From: Sphingomonas sp. PP-CE-3G-477
Lineage (GTDB): Bacteria; Pseudomonadota; Alphaproteobacteria; Sphingomonadales; Sphingomonadaceae
NCBI RefSeq assembly: GCF_003050745.1
Contig: NZ_QAOF01000003.1
Location: 1 to 64,000, forward strand
DNA: 64,000 nt
Direction: 5' to 3'
Positions 37,945 to 46,194 of this stretch are shown piece by piece. The translations under genes were made by a program, and so were the position numbers. Position 1 is the stretch's first letter, and every line of letters starts with the position of its first letter. The notes beneath the pieces are model-generated. The model searched no databases, had not been told where the DNA came from, and worked only from the letters and a program-made list of their open reading frames with translations.

Positions 37945-40203
37945 ATGTCGAACAGGTTTTACGGGATGCTGTTGGGGGCATCGCTGCTCGCACTCGCAGG
38001 GGCGGTCGATGCTCGGGATGCGAGCAAGCCCGGCACCACGATCTCGGCTAGTGCCGATGCGCGCGCGCGTGCCCAGGCTATCGTCGCGCGGATGACGCTC
38101 GACGAGAAGATCGCGCTGGCGCACGGGCTGTTCCCGCCGATGGCCGCCGGCAAGACCACCAATGAACTGATCCCGTCGGCCGGGCATATCGACGGTATTC
38201 CGCGGCTTAGCATCCCGCTGGTGCGGGAGAGCGATGCGTCGCTCGGCGTTGCGAACCAAGTCGAACAGCGCAAGGGCGACGTCGCCACCGCGCTGCCGTC
38301 CAGCCTCGCGACCGCGGCGAGTTTCGACGTCGCGATCGCGCGTGCGGGTGGCACGATGATCGGCGCGGAGGCGCGCGCCAAGCGGTTCAACGTGCTGCTG
38401 GCGGGGGGCGTGAATTTGACGCGTGACCCGTGGAACGGTCGCAATTTCGAGTATCTGGGCGAGGACCCGTTGCTGGCGGGGGAGATGGCTGGCGCGCATA
38501 TCGCCGGGGTGCAGTCGAACCACATCGTGTCGACCGTCAAGCATCTCGCGCTCAACGCGCAGGAGACCGGGCGGATGGTGGTCGACGCGCGGATCGACGA
38601 GGCGAGCTTGCGGATGAGCGACCTGCTCGCCTTCCAGATCGCGATCGAAAAGGGGCGGCCGGGATCGGTGATGTGCGCCTATAACAAGATCAACGGCGAC
38701 TGGGCGTGCGAGAACCGGGACCTGATGACCGACGTGCTGAAGCGCGACTGGGGCTATCGCGGCTGGGTGATGAGCGATTGGGGCGCGGTGCATTCGACCG
38801 CCAGAGCGGCGAATGCGGGGCTCGACCAGCAATCGGGGCAGGAGCTCGACAAGGCGATGTATTTCGCCGCGCCGCTGAAGGCTGCGGTCCAGTCTGGCGC
38901 GGTACCAGTCGCGCGGCTCGACGACATGATCGCGCGCTATCTGACCGGGCTGATCGAGACCGGCGCGTACGACAACCCGGTCCCGGCCACCGCGCAGGTG
39001 CCGCCCTATGCCGCGCATGCCGAGGTCGCGCAGCGCGCCGCGGAGGCGGGCATCGTGCTGCTCAAGAACGACGGCGACCTGTTGCCGGTGGCGCGAACCG
39101 CCAAGCGCATCGTGCTGATCGGTGGGCGAGCGGACGTCGGCGTGCTGTCGGGCGGCGGATCGAGCCAGGTCCGCTCGGTCGGTGGCGCACCGATCGAGAT
39201 TCCGCTGACGTCCGGCGCAGCGATGTCGTTCGCGCGCTATACCTATCACGCGTCGTCGCCGCTGAAGGCGTTGCAAGCCGTGCTGCCCGGTGCGACCGTG
39301 ACGTTCGCCGACGGTAAGGACGTCGCGGCAGCGGCCGCCGCGGCGCGGGCGGCGGACATTGCGATCGTGTTCGCGACGCAGTGGACGACCGAGGCGCAGG
39401 ACGTTCCCGACTTGTCGCTTCCCGATAACCAGGATGCGCTGATCGTCGCGGTCGCCAAGGTCCAGCCGAGAACGGTCGCGGTGCTCGAAACCGGCGGGCC
39501 GGTGCTGATGCCGTGGATCGGATCGGTCCCGGCGGTGCTCCAGGCTTGGTATCCGGGCCAGCGTGGCGGCGAGGCGATCGCCGATATCCTGACGGGCAAG
39601 GTTTCTCCATCGGGTCGGCTGCCGATCACCTTCCCCGCCGCGGCATCGCAGGCGCCACGCGCGGCACCGGTCGGGCTGGACCGGCTGACGTCGGTCGAGG
39701 CGCAGGCCGCTGCAAACCCCGCGAACGCATCGACCTTCCAGCTCGAGAGCTTTCCGGTCGACTATGTCGAAGGCGCGAACGTCGGCTATCGCTGGTACGA
39801 GAAACAGCGCCAGCGTCCGCTCTTCGCGTTCGGGCACGGGCTGAGCTACACCAGTTTCGCCTATCGCAACCCGGTAGTGACGGGCGGGCGATCGCTGAAC
39901 GTCACGTTCGAGGTCACCAACACGGGCAAGCGGGCAGGCGCGGACGTGCCGCAGATGTACGTGGCGCGCGACGGTTCGGCCACGCCGATGCGGCTCGCGG
40001 GCTTTACGCGTGTGACGCTGAAGCCAGGCGAGACGCGACGGATCACGCTGACCGCCGAACCGCGCATCGTCGCCGATTACGACACGACGCTGCCCGGCTG
40101 GCGGATTGCGGGGGGTGCGTACCGGGTGGCGCTCGCGCATGATGCGCAGGATCGGGCGTTGGTTGTTACGACTAGGCTCGATGCGGCGACGATGAAGCCG
40201 TAA
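37945..40203 (+). CDS. Glycoside hydrolase family 3 beta-glucosidase, exported
   Basis: 752 residues, periplasmic, releasing glucose from beta-glucosides or beta-glucan oligomers. An AAGG-rich box (AAGGACGCAAGG) precedes the ATG. The signal peptide ends near GAVDARD. The N-terminal barrel carries the nucleophile Asp278 in GWVMSDWGA, preceded by KHLALNAQETGR and SVMCAYNKING. The second domain (about 350-600) carries GIVLLKNDGDLLPV and the likely acid/base Glu in TTEAQDVPDLSLP. A fibronectin-III-like domain (about 665-745) with GYRWYEKQ and FGHGLSYTSF closes it. This three-domain design and length match the BglX type, although the acid/base context is not quite canonical. It starts the rightward half of the locus under the divergent operator array. 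Confidence 0.9.
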   Translation: MSNRFYGMLLGASLLALAGAVDARDASKPGTTISASADARARAQAIVARMTLDEKIALAHGLFPPMAAGKTTNELIPSAGHIDGIPRLSIPLVRESDASLGVANQVEQRKGDVATALPSSLATAASFDVAIARAGGTMIGAEARAKRFNVLLAGGVNLTRDPWNGRNFEYLGEDPLLAGEMAGAHIAGVQSNHIVSTVKHLALNAQETGRMVVDARIDEASLRMSDLLAFQIAIEKGRPGSVMCAYNKINGDWACENRDLMTDVLKRDWGYRGWVMSDWGAVHSTARAANAGLDQQSGQELDKAMYFAAPLKAAVQSGAVPVARLDDMIARYLTGLIETGAYDNPVPATAQVPPYAAHAEVAQRAAEAGIVLLKNDGDLLPVARTAKRIVLIGGRADVGVLSGGGSSQVRSVGGAPIEIPLTSGAAMSFARYTYHASSPLKALQAVLPGATVTFADGKDVAAAAAAARAADIAIVFATQWTTEAQDVPDLSLPDNQDALIVAVAKVQPRTVAVLETGGPVLMPWIGSVPAVLQAWYPGQRGGEAIADILTGKVSPSGRLPITFPAAASQAPRAAPVGLDRLTSVEAQAAANPANASTFQLESFPVDYVEGANVGYRWYEKQRQRPLFAFGHGLSYTSFAYRNPVVTGGRSLNVTFEVTNTGKRAGADVPQMYVARDGSATPMRLAGFTRVTLKPGETRRITLTAEPRIVADYDTTLPGWRIAGGAYRVALAHDAQDRALVVTTRLDAATMKP

Positions 40204-40218
40204 CTGCAACGGCCACGA

Positions 40219-40339
40219 TCCTCCCTCGCAAGGGGAAGGTGGCGCTGAAAGCGACGGAGGGGGAGGACACGGAACAGCGGTTCTCCCTCACCGCCCCCTC
40301 CGTCAGGCTGTGCCTGCCACCTCCCCCTGGCGGGTGAGG
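40219..40339. repeat. Dispersed repeat family C, copy 2
   Basis: Same orientation and same core (GCGACGGAGGGGGAGGACAC, then GGAACAG) as the copy at 34566-34680, with G-rich and C-rich ends that can fold back. It lies right after the GH3 stop. Confidence 0.7.
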
Positions 40340-40390
40340 ATTTAGAAGTCGGACGGGGCATAACGTCACGCCACCTGATAAGCGGAGTCA

Positions 40391-40445
40391 TGTTTCCCCG
40401 CGAAGGCGGGGACCCGGCCTGGGCTCCCTCCTTCGCGGGAGAACA
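40391..40445. repeat. Palindromic repeat family A, copy 1
   Basis: TGTTTCCCCGCGAAGGCGGG at one end and, in reverse, TGTTCTCCCGCGAAGGAGGG at the other make a long hairpin. The same element recurs at 49805, 52159, 54187 and, longer, at 58042. Confidence 0.8.
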
Positions 40446-40546
40446 AGACGCGGGTGCGACCGAGACTGATCGAATGCCCGGCCGATCCGCCGATCGAACG
40501 GCCAGAGCGGTTGCCTGTCCCGCCTCCCGCAGCTTAGGAATAGGGC

Positions 40547-41776
40547 ATGGCGCGTCTTCCCGCTTCCCGCGTTTCCGCGCCTGGCTCCGATCGTCGTTCG
40601 ACCCTGTTCCTGCTTGTCTTCGCGCTCGCCTATGTCGGTGGGGTCGTCGGCTATCTCCCGCTGTTGACGCTGTTGCTGCCGATCAAGGTCGACGCGGTCG
40701 TTACCGCGATCGGGGGGGCGGGGCGGCTGGACGTTCTGACCGTGATCGTCGTCGCCGGAGCGCTGGCGGCGAGCGTGTCGAACATCGCGTTCGGGTGGCT
40801 GAGCGATCGATCGGTCGCGCGGGGCAGGGGGCGCCGGGGCTGGCTGGCCGGGGGCTTCGTGGCGACCGCGATCGCCTACGCCGCGATGGCCGTCGCGAGT
40901 ACGCCGATCGCGCTGATCCTGGCAGTCGTCGCGTTCCAGGTGGCGGTGAACGCGGTGCTCGCGCCGCTGCTCGCGATCATGGCCGACGAAGTGCCCGATG
41001 CACAGAAAGGCGTGGCCGGCGGCCTGCTGGCGGTGGCGAGTCCGGTGGCGTCGGCCTTGGCGGCGCTGTTGGTGGCGACCGCGTTGCTGAGCGAAACGTT
41101 GCGGCTTGCGATCGTCCCGGTCGTGGTCGCGTGCTGCATCGTTCCGCTGTTGCTGACACCGGCGCAACCGATCGCGCGGATCGGTACGACATCGCCGATC
41201 GAGGCGGTGCGCCGGGATCTGGCGCTCGCGTGGAGCGCACGGCTGTTCGTGCAGGTCGCCGGCAGTGCGCTGTTCGTCTATCTCTTCTACTATCTCGAAA
41301 GCATCGCCCCGTCGGTGGCACCGGGCAGAATTGCGGCGCGGATGGGGATGGTGATGATCGTCGCATACACGGTGCCGCTGCCGATCGCGGTGCTGATCGG
41401 ACGGCTGGCGGATCGTTCCGGGCGGACCAAGCCGTTCCTGTTCGCCGCCACCCTCGTTGCCGCGTCCGGACTATGTGGCATGGCGTTCGCCAACGACTTT
41501 ACGAGAGGCGCGGTCGCGTTCTGCGTCTATACCGCGGGCGCGTCGGTGTTCCTCGCGCTGCACGCGTCGTTCGCCATGCAGTTGCTGCCGAACCCTCTGC
41601 ACCGCGGACGTGACTTGGGACTGCTCAACCTGACCAACACGCTGCCGGGGCTGCTCGGGCCGACGCTGACCTGGGCGCTCGCGACGCCGACCGATTTCGA
41701 TGCGGTGATGCTGGTGCTCGCGGCGCTGACGCTGTGCGGCGGCGGGATCATCCTCGCCGCGCGCGGTCGACGCTAG
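40547..41776 (+). CDS. MFS transporter, probably sugar uptake
   Basis: A 409-residue inner-membrane carrier with about twelve helices. The ATG at 40547 follows AGGAA by 6 bases. The signature-like loop between helices 2 and 3 is FGWLSDRSVARGRGRRG and its second-half counterpart is IGRLADRSGRTKP, and LLPIKVDAVVTA is in the first loop. It resembles GPH/MFS sugar transporters linked to TBDR loci; glucose or short oligosaccharides released by the GH3 enzyme would be logical cargo, but this is inference. It lies 343 bases after the GH3 gene, beyond two repeat elements. Its TAG stop shares CTAG with the stop of the convergent GH16 gene. Confidence 0.82.
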   Translation: MARLPASRVSAPGSDRRSTLFLLVFALAYVGGVVGYLPLLTLLLPIKVDAVVTAIGGAGRLDVLTVIVVAGALAASVSNIAFGWLSDRSVARGRGRRGWLAGGFVATAIAYAAMAVASTPIALILAVVAFQVAVNAVLAPLLAIMADEVPDAQKGVAGGLLAVASPVASALAALLVATALLSETLRLAIVPVVVACCIVPLLLTPAQPIARIGTTSPIEAVRRDLALAWSARLFVQVAGSALFVYLFYYLESIAPSVAPGRIAARMGMVMIVAYTVPLPIAVLIGRLADRSGRTKPFLFAATLVAASGLCGMAFANDFTRGAVAFCVYTAGASVFLALHASFAMQLLPNPLHRGRDLGLLNLTNTLPGLLGPTLTWALATPTDFDAVMLVLAALTLCGGGIILAARGRR

Positions 41777-42588
41777 CGGCGCCAGTAACGGACGTAATCG
41801 ACCGCCATGCGCTGCGGAAAGGCGGCGTCGTCGATCCCCTTCTGGCCACCCCAGTCGCCGCCGACCGCGAGGTTGAGGATCAGTTCGTACGGACGCGTGA
41901 ACGGCCATGCCGCCTTGCCGCCGGGCTGGTCGTTGGCGACGCGCATGACCGCGCGGCCATCGACGCCGATCGTGATCGCATTCGCACGCCAGTCGAGTTG
42001 ATAGCGGTGGTACGCGGTACACGCGGTGGCGACGTGCGTCTGGGCGCCGCGCTGCGTGCCCTTGACGTGGTTGAAGGCGCCGCTGTGCAGCGTCGCGTGG
42101 ATCGTGCCGGCGTCCCAGCCGACCATTTCCATGATGTCGATCTCGCCCTCGTCCGGCCATGTGCCGCCGGACGGAAGCAACCAGATCGCCGGCCAGCTGC
42201 CGCGTTCGCAGGGCAGCTTCGCGCGGACTTCGTAGAAGCCGTAGCCGCGTGGTTGGCGCGAGACGAGCTTGGCGGAGGTATAGGCCTGGCCGCCCCAGTC
42301 GGCGAACTTCGACTTGTCCAGCGCCTCGCGCCGCGCCTCGATCACCAGTGCGCCGTCCTCGATTCGTGCGTTCTCGGCGCGGTCCTTGGCATAATATTGG
42401 CGTTCGTGATTGTACCAGCCCTCGGCGTTGCGCGACGTGTCGAAACGCCATTTGCTCTGGTCGATCGCCTTGCCGTCGAATTCGTCGGCAAAGCTCGGCT
42501 TGCCCTTGGGGGCGGGCATCGGCGCGGTGGCGCTATAGTTGGTCGCACCCAGCGTGGCGGCTTGCGCGGCGAGTATCAGCAGGATCAT
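41773..42588 (-). CDS. GH16 endo-beta-glucanase (laminarinase-type)
   Basis: 271 residues with an N-terminal signal (MILLILAAQAATLGA) and a GAGGA ribosome binding site 7 bases before the ATG at 42588. The jelly-roll catalytic domain carries the GH16 core EGEIDIMEMVG, with nucleophile Glu149, Asp151 and acid/base Glu154 in the E-x-D-x-x-E form of beta-bulge members (endo-1,3-beta-glucanases). GSWPAIWLLPSG and the C-terminal LNLAVGGDWGG are also typical of laminarinases. It would supply oligosaccharides to the TBDR and the GH3 enzyme. The gene overlaps the MFS stop tail-to-tail by 4 bases, so antisense transcription between the two is possible. Confidence 0.88.
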   Translation of the reverse strand: MILLILAAQAATLGATNYSATAPMPAPKGKPSFADEFDGKAIDQSKWRFDTSRNAEGWYNHERQYYAKDRAENARIEDGALVIEARREALDKSKFADWGGQAYTSAKLVSRQPRGYGFYEVRAKLPCERGSWPAIWLLPSGGTWPDEGEIDIMEMVGWDAGTIHATLHSGAFNHVKGTQRGAQTHVATACTAYHRYQLDWRANAITIGVDGRAVMRVANDQPGGKAAWPFTRPYELILNLAVGGDWGGQKGIDDAAFPQRMAVDYVRYWRR

Positions 42589-42604
42589 GCGGTGGTCCTC
42601 GTGT

Positions 42605-42841
42605 TCATGGATATCGGACCAGCGTCTGGCGGACGGCGCCGAAATGTGCGCGCTCCTGGTCGCGGAAGATGGCATCCATGCGCGCCTGCACGATGGCGGC
42701 GGGCATACTCGGATCGACGATGATGACGTTGGGACCGAAATCCGGCATCGCTTCGGGTTCGGCTGCTGCGGCCGTCGGGAACGCTCCGACGAGCCCGGTT
42801 CCGCCGAGGCCTTCGAGAAACGCCTGGCGCGTGTGGTTCAA
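42605..42841 (-). pseudogene. Truncated exported beta-helix/glucanase-type protein, N-terminus only
   Basis: 78 residues from a TTG at 42841, which follows GGGGAGG by 6 bases. It has a signal-like start ending VGAFPTAAAAEP, then DFGPNVIIVDPSMPAAIVQA and FRDQERAHFGAVRQTLV, followed by a stop. In full-length relatives this segment opens a protein of several hundred residues annotated as coagulation factor 5/8-type or adenylyl-cyclase-like, with a right-handed beta-helix that resembles GH55 exo-1,3-glucanases. Here the reading stops where the family continues with a segment like LLFKPGTY, and the GH16 ribosome binding site begins at once. I read it as the stump of a deleted gene that once belonged to this locus. 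Family memory is moderate, and the link to glucan cleavage is inferred. Confidence 0.5.
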
Positions 42842-42945
42842 GGCTGGCCTCCCCGATATCCGCTCCGGAACCGTCGCCGCGTGGCGCCGACGCAGTCCGG
42901 TAGCGCGACCAGGTTAGGCCAACCGAACCCCTGGCTCAACCGCCC

Positions 42946-43617
42946 TCATTCGATCGCGAGGAACGCAGTGACCGTCAGCCGCCCTGCCGCTGGATCGGCG
43001 GAGAGTGGCGCACCGCGTGCGATCGCGCCGCTGTGCAGCACGTAGCTTCGATACAGCAAAGCGCGATTATAGGCTGCATCGACCAGCGCCGTGCGTTCGA
43101 ACAGCGCCGTATCGCCGGCGATATACCCGTCGGGCGGGGTCGCTTCCAATTCGTGGCCGAGATCCTCGAAAAATGCGGGCGCGCGCGTCTCGTCGATCGT
43201 CTCGAACCCGCTCTTTCTGTGTCGGAAAAATGCCGTGCCGTCACGGATCGTCGGCGAGAGGTAGTGGATCAGCGCAATCCGGTCGCGTCCGTACGCGTCT
43301 ACATGCGGCAGGCGTTGCCGAATATCGAGCGCTTCGGGCGTGATCGTGACCATCGAGAACTGCGCATCGACGACGCGGATGCGGCGGCACGGTCCGAACT
43401 CCCGCCCCAGCGCGCGTGCGACCACGGGAAGCTGATCGCGCAGATACGTATCGGGAAGGGCCGCGCGGATGCCGGGATAATGCTGCCCCGCGGAAACGAA
43501 CGCGGCCTCCGCCGCCGCTGCGCGCAACCCGTCGGGATCGCCGGCAAAGCCGTCGATGATGACGAGTGGCTCCGCCTCGGCCCCGATGCGTCGTCTGGTG
43601 ATATTGTGCGTCGTCAT
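42946..43617 (-). CDS. DUF6445-family protein
   Basis: 223 residues from the ATG at 43617 (MTTHNITRRR). A beta-rich protein with PLVIIDGFAGDPDGLRAAA, then YLRDQLPVVARALGREFGP, VDAQFSMVTITP and LPHVDAYGRDRIALIHYLS, the last with a His-x-Asp pair (HVD) and a later His in YVLHSGAI, spaced like a 2OG-Fe(II) dioxygenase facial triad. DUF6445 genes are repeatedly found near TBDR/halogenase clusters. It may be another oxygenase of the same pathway, but that is inference from the HVD...H pattern. It is leftward, upstream of the truncated gene and GH16, so possibly the first gene of their transcript. Confidence 0.72.
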   Translation of the reverse strand: MTTHNITRRRIGAEAEPLVIIDGFAGDPDGLRAAAAEAAFVSAGQHYPGIRAALPDTYLRDQLPVVARALGREFGPCRRIRVVDAQFSMVTITPEALDIRQRLPHVDAYGRDRIALIHYLSPTIRDGTAFFRHRKSGFETIDETRAPAFFEDLGHELEATPPDGYIAGDTALFERTALVDAAYNRALLYRSYVLHSGAIARGAPLSADPAAGRLTVTAFLAIE

Positions 43618-43868
43618 GACCGCTCGTCGTCCATTGCCGGTTGCTGCCACAGCGCCAAAGTAAACGCATCCGATGATCGTAGTGAACTTGGTGGACTGCA
43701 ACGCGGCACGCGGGTCGGGTTCACGTGAAGCTTGGCACGTGGGGAGACTCAGCCGACAAATCGTTGCGCAAGGAAATCGAAGTCCTGGACTCGCTCAGCG
43801 CGATATATAGATGCCGCACTGCCGGTTGGCGTTGAGTATCATCGAGCGCTCGACCCAGCATCGGGCGA

Positions 43869-44273
43869 TCACTCCTCCCTTGCACGATCGTACGCCCGCG
43901 AAGCCTCCTCGATGGCGCCGCCATGGGTCAGCGCCCAGGCGTAGAGTGCTTCGAATGGTTGTCGTAGCGAGTGGCCGAGCGGCGTGATCGCATACTCGAC
44001 GCCGATAGGGCTCGTCGGCAAGACGGTGCGCGTGACCAGGCCGTTGCGTTCCAGCCGCTTGAGCGTGTCGGCGAGCGCCTTGTGCGTGATGCAATCCAGG
44101 CGGCGCTTGATCTCGTTGAATCGCGCTGGCTTCGGACAGATCACGGTCAGGATCATGACCGTCCACTTGTCCGCGATCTTGTCGAGCACCGGACGCACCT
44201 GTGCTGACTCGGATACCGTCCGCTGCGCGGTCGCGCCAAGGTCGGTATCGGCGATGATATCTAGGCTATTCAT
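43869..44273 (-). CDS. HxlR-family transcriptional regulator
   Basis: 134 residues. The winged-helix domain is typical: VRPVLDKIADKWTVMILTVI, RFNEIKRRLDCITHKALADT, then LKRLERNGLVTRTVLPTSPI and VEYAITPLGHSLRQPFEAL. HxlR proteins often sense aldehydes or oxidants. Here the residue after KPARFNE differs from the sensor Cys of the HypR type; a Cys is present in DCITHKALA and in ICPKPARF. It diverges from an SDR gene, and a perfect inverted repeat lies between them. Autoregulation and control of the SDR are likely. Confidence 0.9.
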   Translation of the reverse strand: MNSLDIIADTDLGATAQRTVSESAQVRPVLDKIADKWTVMILTVICPKPARFNEIKRRLDCITHKALADTLKRLERNGLVTRTVLPTSPIGVEYAITPLGHSLRQPFEALYAWALTHGGAIEEASRAYDRAREE

Positions 44274-44290
44274 GGTGCGTTATTGATAGC

Positions 44291-44309
44291 AGATATAATC
44301 AGTATATCT
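44291..44309. promoter_or_regulatory. Perfect inverted repeat in the HxlR/SDR gap
   Basis: AGATATA (44291-44297) and TATATCT (44303-44309) are exact 7-base arms with a 5-base spacer, 18 bases from the HxlR start codon. A TATAAT sequence at 44294-44299 overlaps it, so a bound HxlR dimer would block a rightward promoter. Confidence 0.65.
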
Positions 44310-44339
44310 AGCCTGCCATCACGGATGAAGGATTCCACG

Positions 44340-45071
44340 ATGGTATCGATGACGAACAAGGTGGCGCTGGTCGTAGGCGGGGCGAAGGGGATCGGGCTGG
44401 CAATCGGTCAACGGCTGGCCGCAGACGGCGCGACCGTAGTTTTCACCGGGCGCGACGCTGACGAGGTCGCGGCGTCGGCGCGTGCGATCGGCAGTGGTGC
44501 GGTCGGACTTGTCGCGGACGCGGGCATTCCTGCCGATATGGCCCGCGCGGTGGCGACGGTTCGCGACACGCATGGCCGCATCGACGCAATGGTGCTGAAC
44601 GCCGGAATTTCGGAAGCTGCGTCGCTGGCCGACGAAACGCTCGACCATTTCGATCGGCATTTCGCGGTCAACGTCCGCGGCCCGGTGTTCGCCCTGCAAA
44701 CAGCCGTGCGCGCGATGGGCGAGGGAGGCGCGGTGGTGCTGATCGGGTCGATCGCCGATGCGATCGGCGTGCCGACCCGCGGTGCCTATTCGGCGACCAA
44801 GGCTGCGCTGCGATCCTATGCCCGGACATGGACGGCGGAACTCGCATTGCGCGGTATCCGCGTGAACGTGGTCAGTCCAGGACCGACCGATACGGCAATG
44901 ATGGCGGCCGTGTCGGATGCCGAGCGCGCGGCGCTGACCGCGCCAATCCCGCTCGGCCGCATGGGGCGGCCGGACGAGGTGGCCGCGGCGGTCGTCTTCT
45001 TGCTGAGCGATGATGCGAGTTACATCGCCGGTGCCGAACTGTGCGTCGATGGCGGGATGACTCAGGTCTGA
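44340..45071 (+). CDS. Short-chain dehydrogenase/reductase
   Basis: 243 residues from the ATG at 44340, after AAGGA by 7 bases (an upstream ATG at 44325 and the next at 44349 are alternatives). Classical SDR: NAD(P) motif VGGAKGIG, LNAGIS (NAG), catalytic Ser in VLIGSIAD, YSATK (Tyr and Lys), and VNVVSPGPTDTAMM; the C-terminus YIAGAELCVDGGMTQV is typical of small reductases. VFTGRDADE after the second strand suggests NADPH preference. The HxlR regulator is divergent. The substrate is unknown; quinone, aldehyde or ketone reduction is usual for HxlR partners. Confidence 0.88.
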   Translation: MVSMTNKVALVVGGAKGIGLAIGQRLAADGATVVFTGRDADEVAASARAIGSGAVGLVADAGIPADMARAVATVRDTHGRIDAMVLNAGISEAASLADETLDHFDRHFAVNVRGPVFALQTAVRAMGEGGAVVLIGSIADAIGVPTRGAYSATKAALRSYARTWTAELALRGIRVNVVSPGPTDTAMMAAVSDAERAALTAPIPLGRMGRPDEVAAAVVFLLSDDASYIAGAELCVDGGMTQV

Positions 45072-45654
45072 GCCTGGGCATGCCTGCCGGGACGGTTCCG
45101 CTTAGCCACGGTCGCAAATTGAATGTCCGTCGGAAATCGGGAAGCCTGATTCTGCTCCGGGATGGCGAGTTTGGGTCGGTGGACGCGGCGAGGTCGTTCG
45201 ATGTGGCGCCGCCATTGCCGCTCATAGGACCGGACTACCGCAAGCCCATGAGCTTTAGGGCGCGGACCACTGTACTGTGAGAGACTGGCCCGCCGCGGGC
45301 GGCCGACAGACGTCGTGCCGCGCACAATGTCACCAAGCTGCTTACGTGGGGCATTGCGTCGATGTCACCGGTGCGTCGACGATGGTCGCGGATCGCCTCT
45401 TCGATACAGCGGATCACCGGTTCGGCCCGCGTGTAAGCCAAGGCTCGTCGCGCACCATGGCGAAGCGCAATATTGTCGATTCCGGCCATCATCGCCCGCG
45501 GGTGCTACCACGGAATCGTGTTGGCATTCATCATCCGCAAAAGCTTTTTAAGGCTGGCGATCGAAAACCTCCCACTGCTGCGGCGCTCCTATTAAAGGCG
45601 CGGCGTGCGCGCTCTATGCGGGTGCTCTACACTCAGGGGAAGCCGGCCCAGGCT
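45072..45654. other. Intergenic region with one weak open frame
   Basis: About 580 bases between convergent SDR and MarR genes. One minus-strand frame at 45235-45492 (85 codons, ending RGGPVSHSTVVRALKLMGLR) has a plausible helix-turn-helix look in its last 30 residues but no ribosome binding site, and I know no family for it. It could be a fragment of a lost transposase or regulator. Nothing else stands out. Confidence 0.4.
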
Positions 45655-46146
45655 TTATTTGGGTGGGGACGACGCGGGCTTCAAAATCAGACCTTGCGCC
45701 AATTTTTCCAGCAGTATCGTCAAACCGTCGAACTCTTCTAGGCTCCAATTCTCGAACAGGGCCAGAGCCATTGTCTCACGCGCTCGGTCGACCGCGTCCG
45801 TCGCGCATTTCCCCTGCGGTGTGATTCGAGCTTCTCTGACACGGCGGTCGGTCGCGCCAGGGTGTCTCGTGACGAGGCCCAATTCCTCCAATCGGGCGAT
45901 CTGGCGACTGACTGTGGTGTAGTCACGCCCGACCCTGCTCGCGAGATCGACGACGCCGATTGGTCCCAGGCGCTCGACCATCACGATCAGCGGGAACAAT
46001 GCGCGCTCGAGGCTGAGCCCTGCCGCGTCGAGCATAGCCGCATCCTGCTCCGGCCGATTGATGACGCTGACGATCTCCATCAACGCACGATGCAACGACG
46101 GCAGATTTTCCCGAATATGTGCATTATGCACTTTGTTTGTTGACAC
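45655..46146 (-). CDS. MarR-family transcriptional regulator
   Basis: 163 residues from a GTG at 46146 with GGAGAA 8 bases before it; an in-frame ATG at 46182 is the alternative. The winged helix is clear: MVERLGPIGVVDLASRVGR, DYTTVSRQIARLEELGLV and TRHPGATDRRVREARITPQG. The first helices (NLPSLHRALMEIVSVIN) form the dimer arm. It diverges from the FAD monooxygenase with start codons about 50 bases apart, so it most likely represses that gene until an aromatic ligand binds. One palindrome lies inside its own first codons and another in the gap. Confidence 0.88.
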   Translation of the reverse strand: MSTNKVHNAHIRENLPSLHRALMEIVSVINRPEQDAAMLDAAGLSLERALFPLIVMVERLGPIGVVDLASRVGRDYTTVSRQIARLEELGLVTRHPGATDRRVREARITPQGKCATDAVDRARETMALALFENWSLEEFDGLTILLEKLAQGLILKPASSPPK

Positions 46147-46179
46147 GACCCGATTCTCCAAAGATGTATGCAAAATACA
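46119..46179. promoter_or_regulatory. Two palindromes at the MarR/monooxygenase divergon
   Basis: GTGCATTATGCAC (46119-46131) is a perfect 13-base palindrome inside the first codons of the MarR gene. TGTAT and ATACA (46165-46169 and 46175-46179) form a second site just before the monooxygenase ribosome binding site. MarR dimers usually bind such 12-17-base palindromes, so both sites are candidates for autorepression and target control. Confidence 0.55.
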
Positions 46180-46194
46180 CATAGGAGTCCGATG

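Noticed and set aside
37795..40209. An 800-codon minus-strand open frame opposite the GH3 gene
   Set aside because: Same kind of shadow; the plus strand encodes a complete GH3 enzyme with signal peptide and catalytic residues.
45235..45492. An 85-codon minus-strand frame with a helix-turn-helix-like end
   Set aside because: No ribosome binding site and no known family; kept only as a note in the gap entry.
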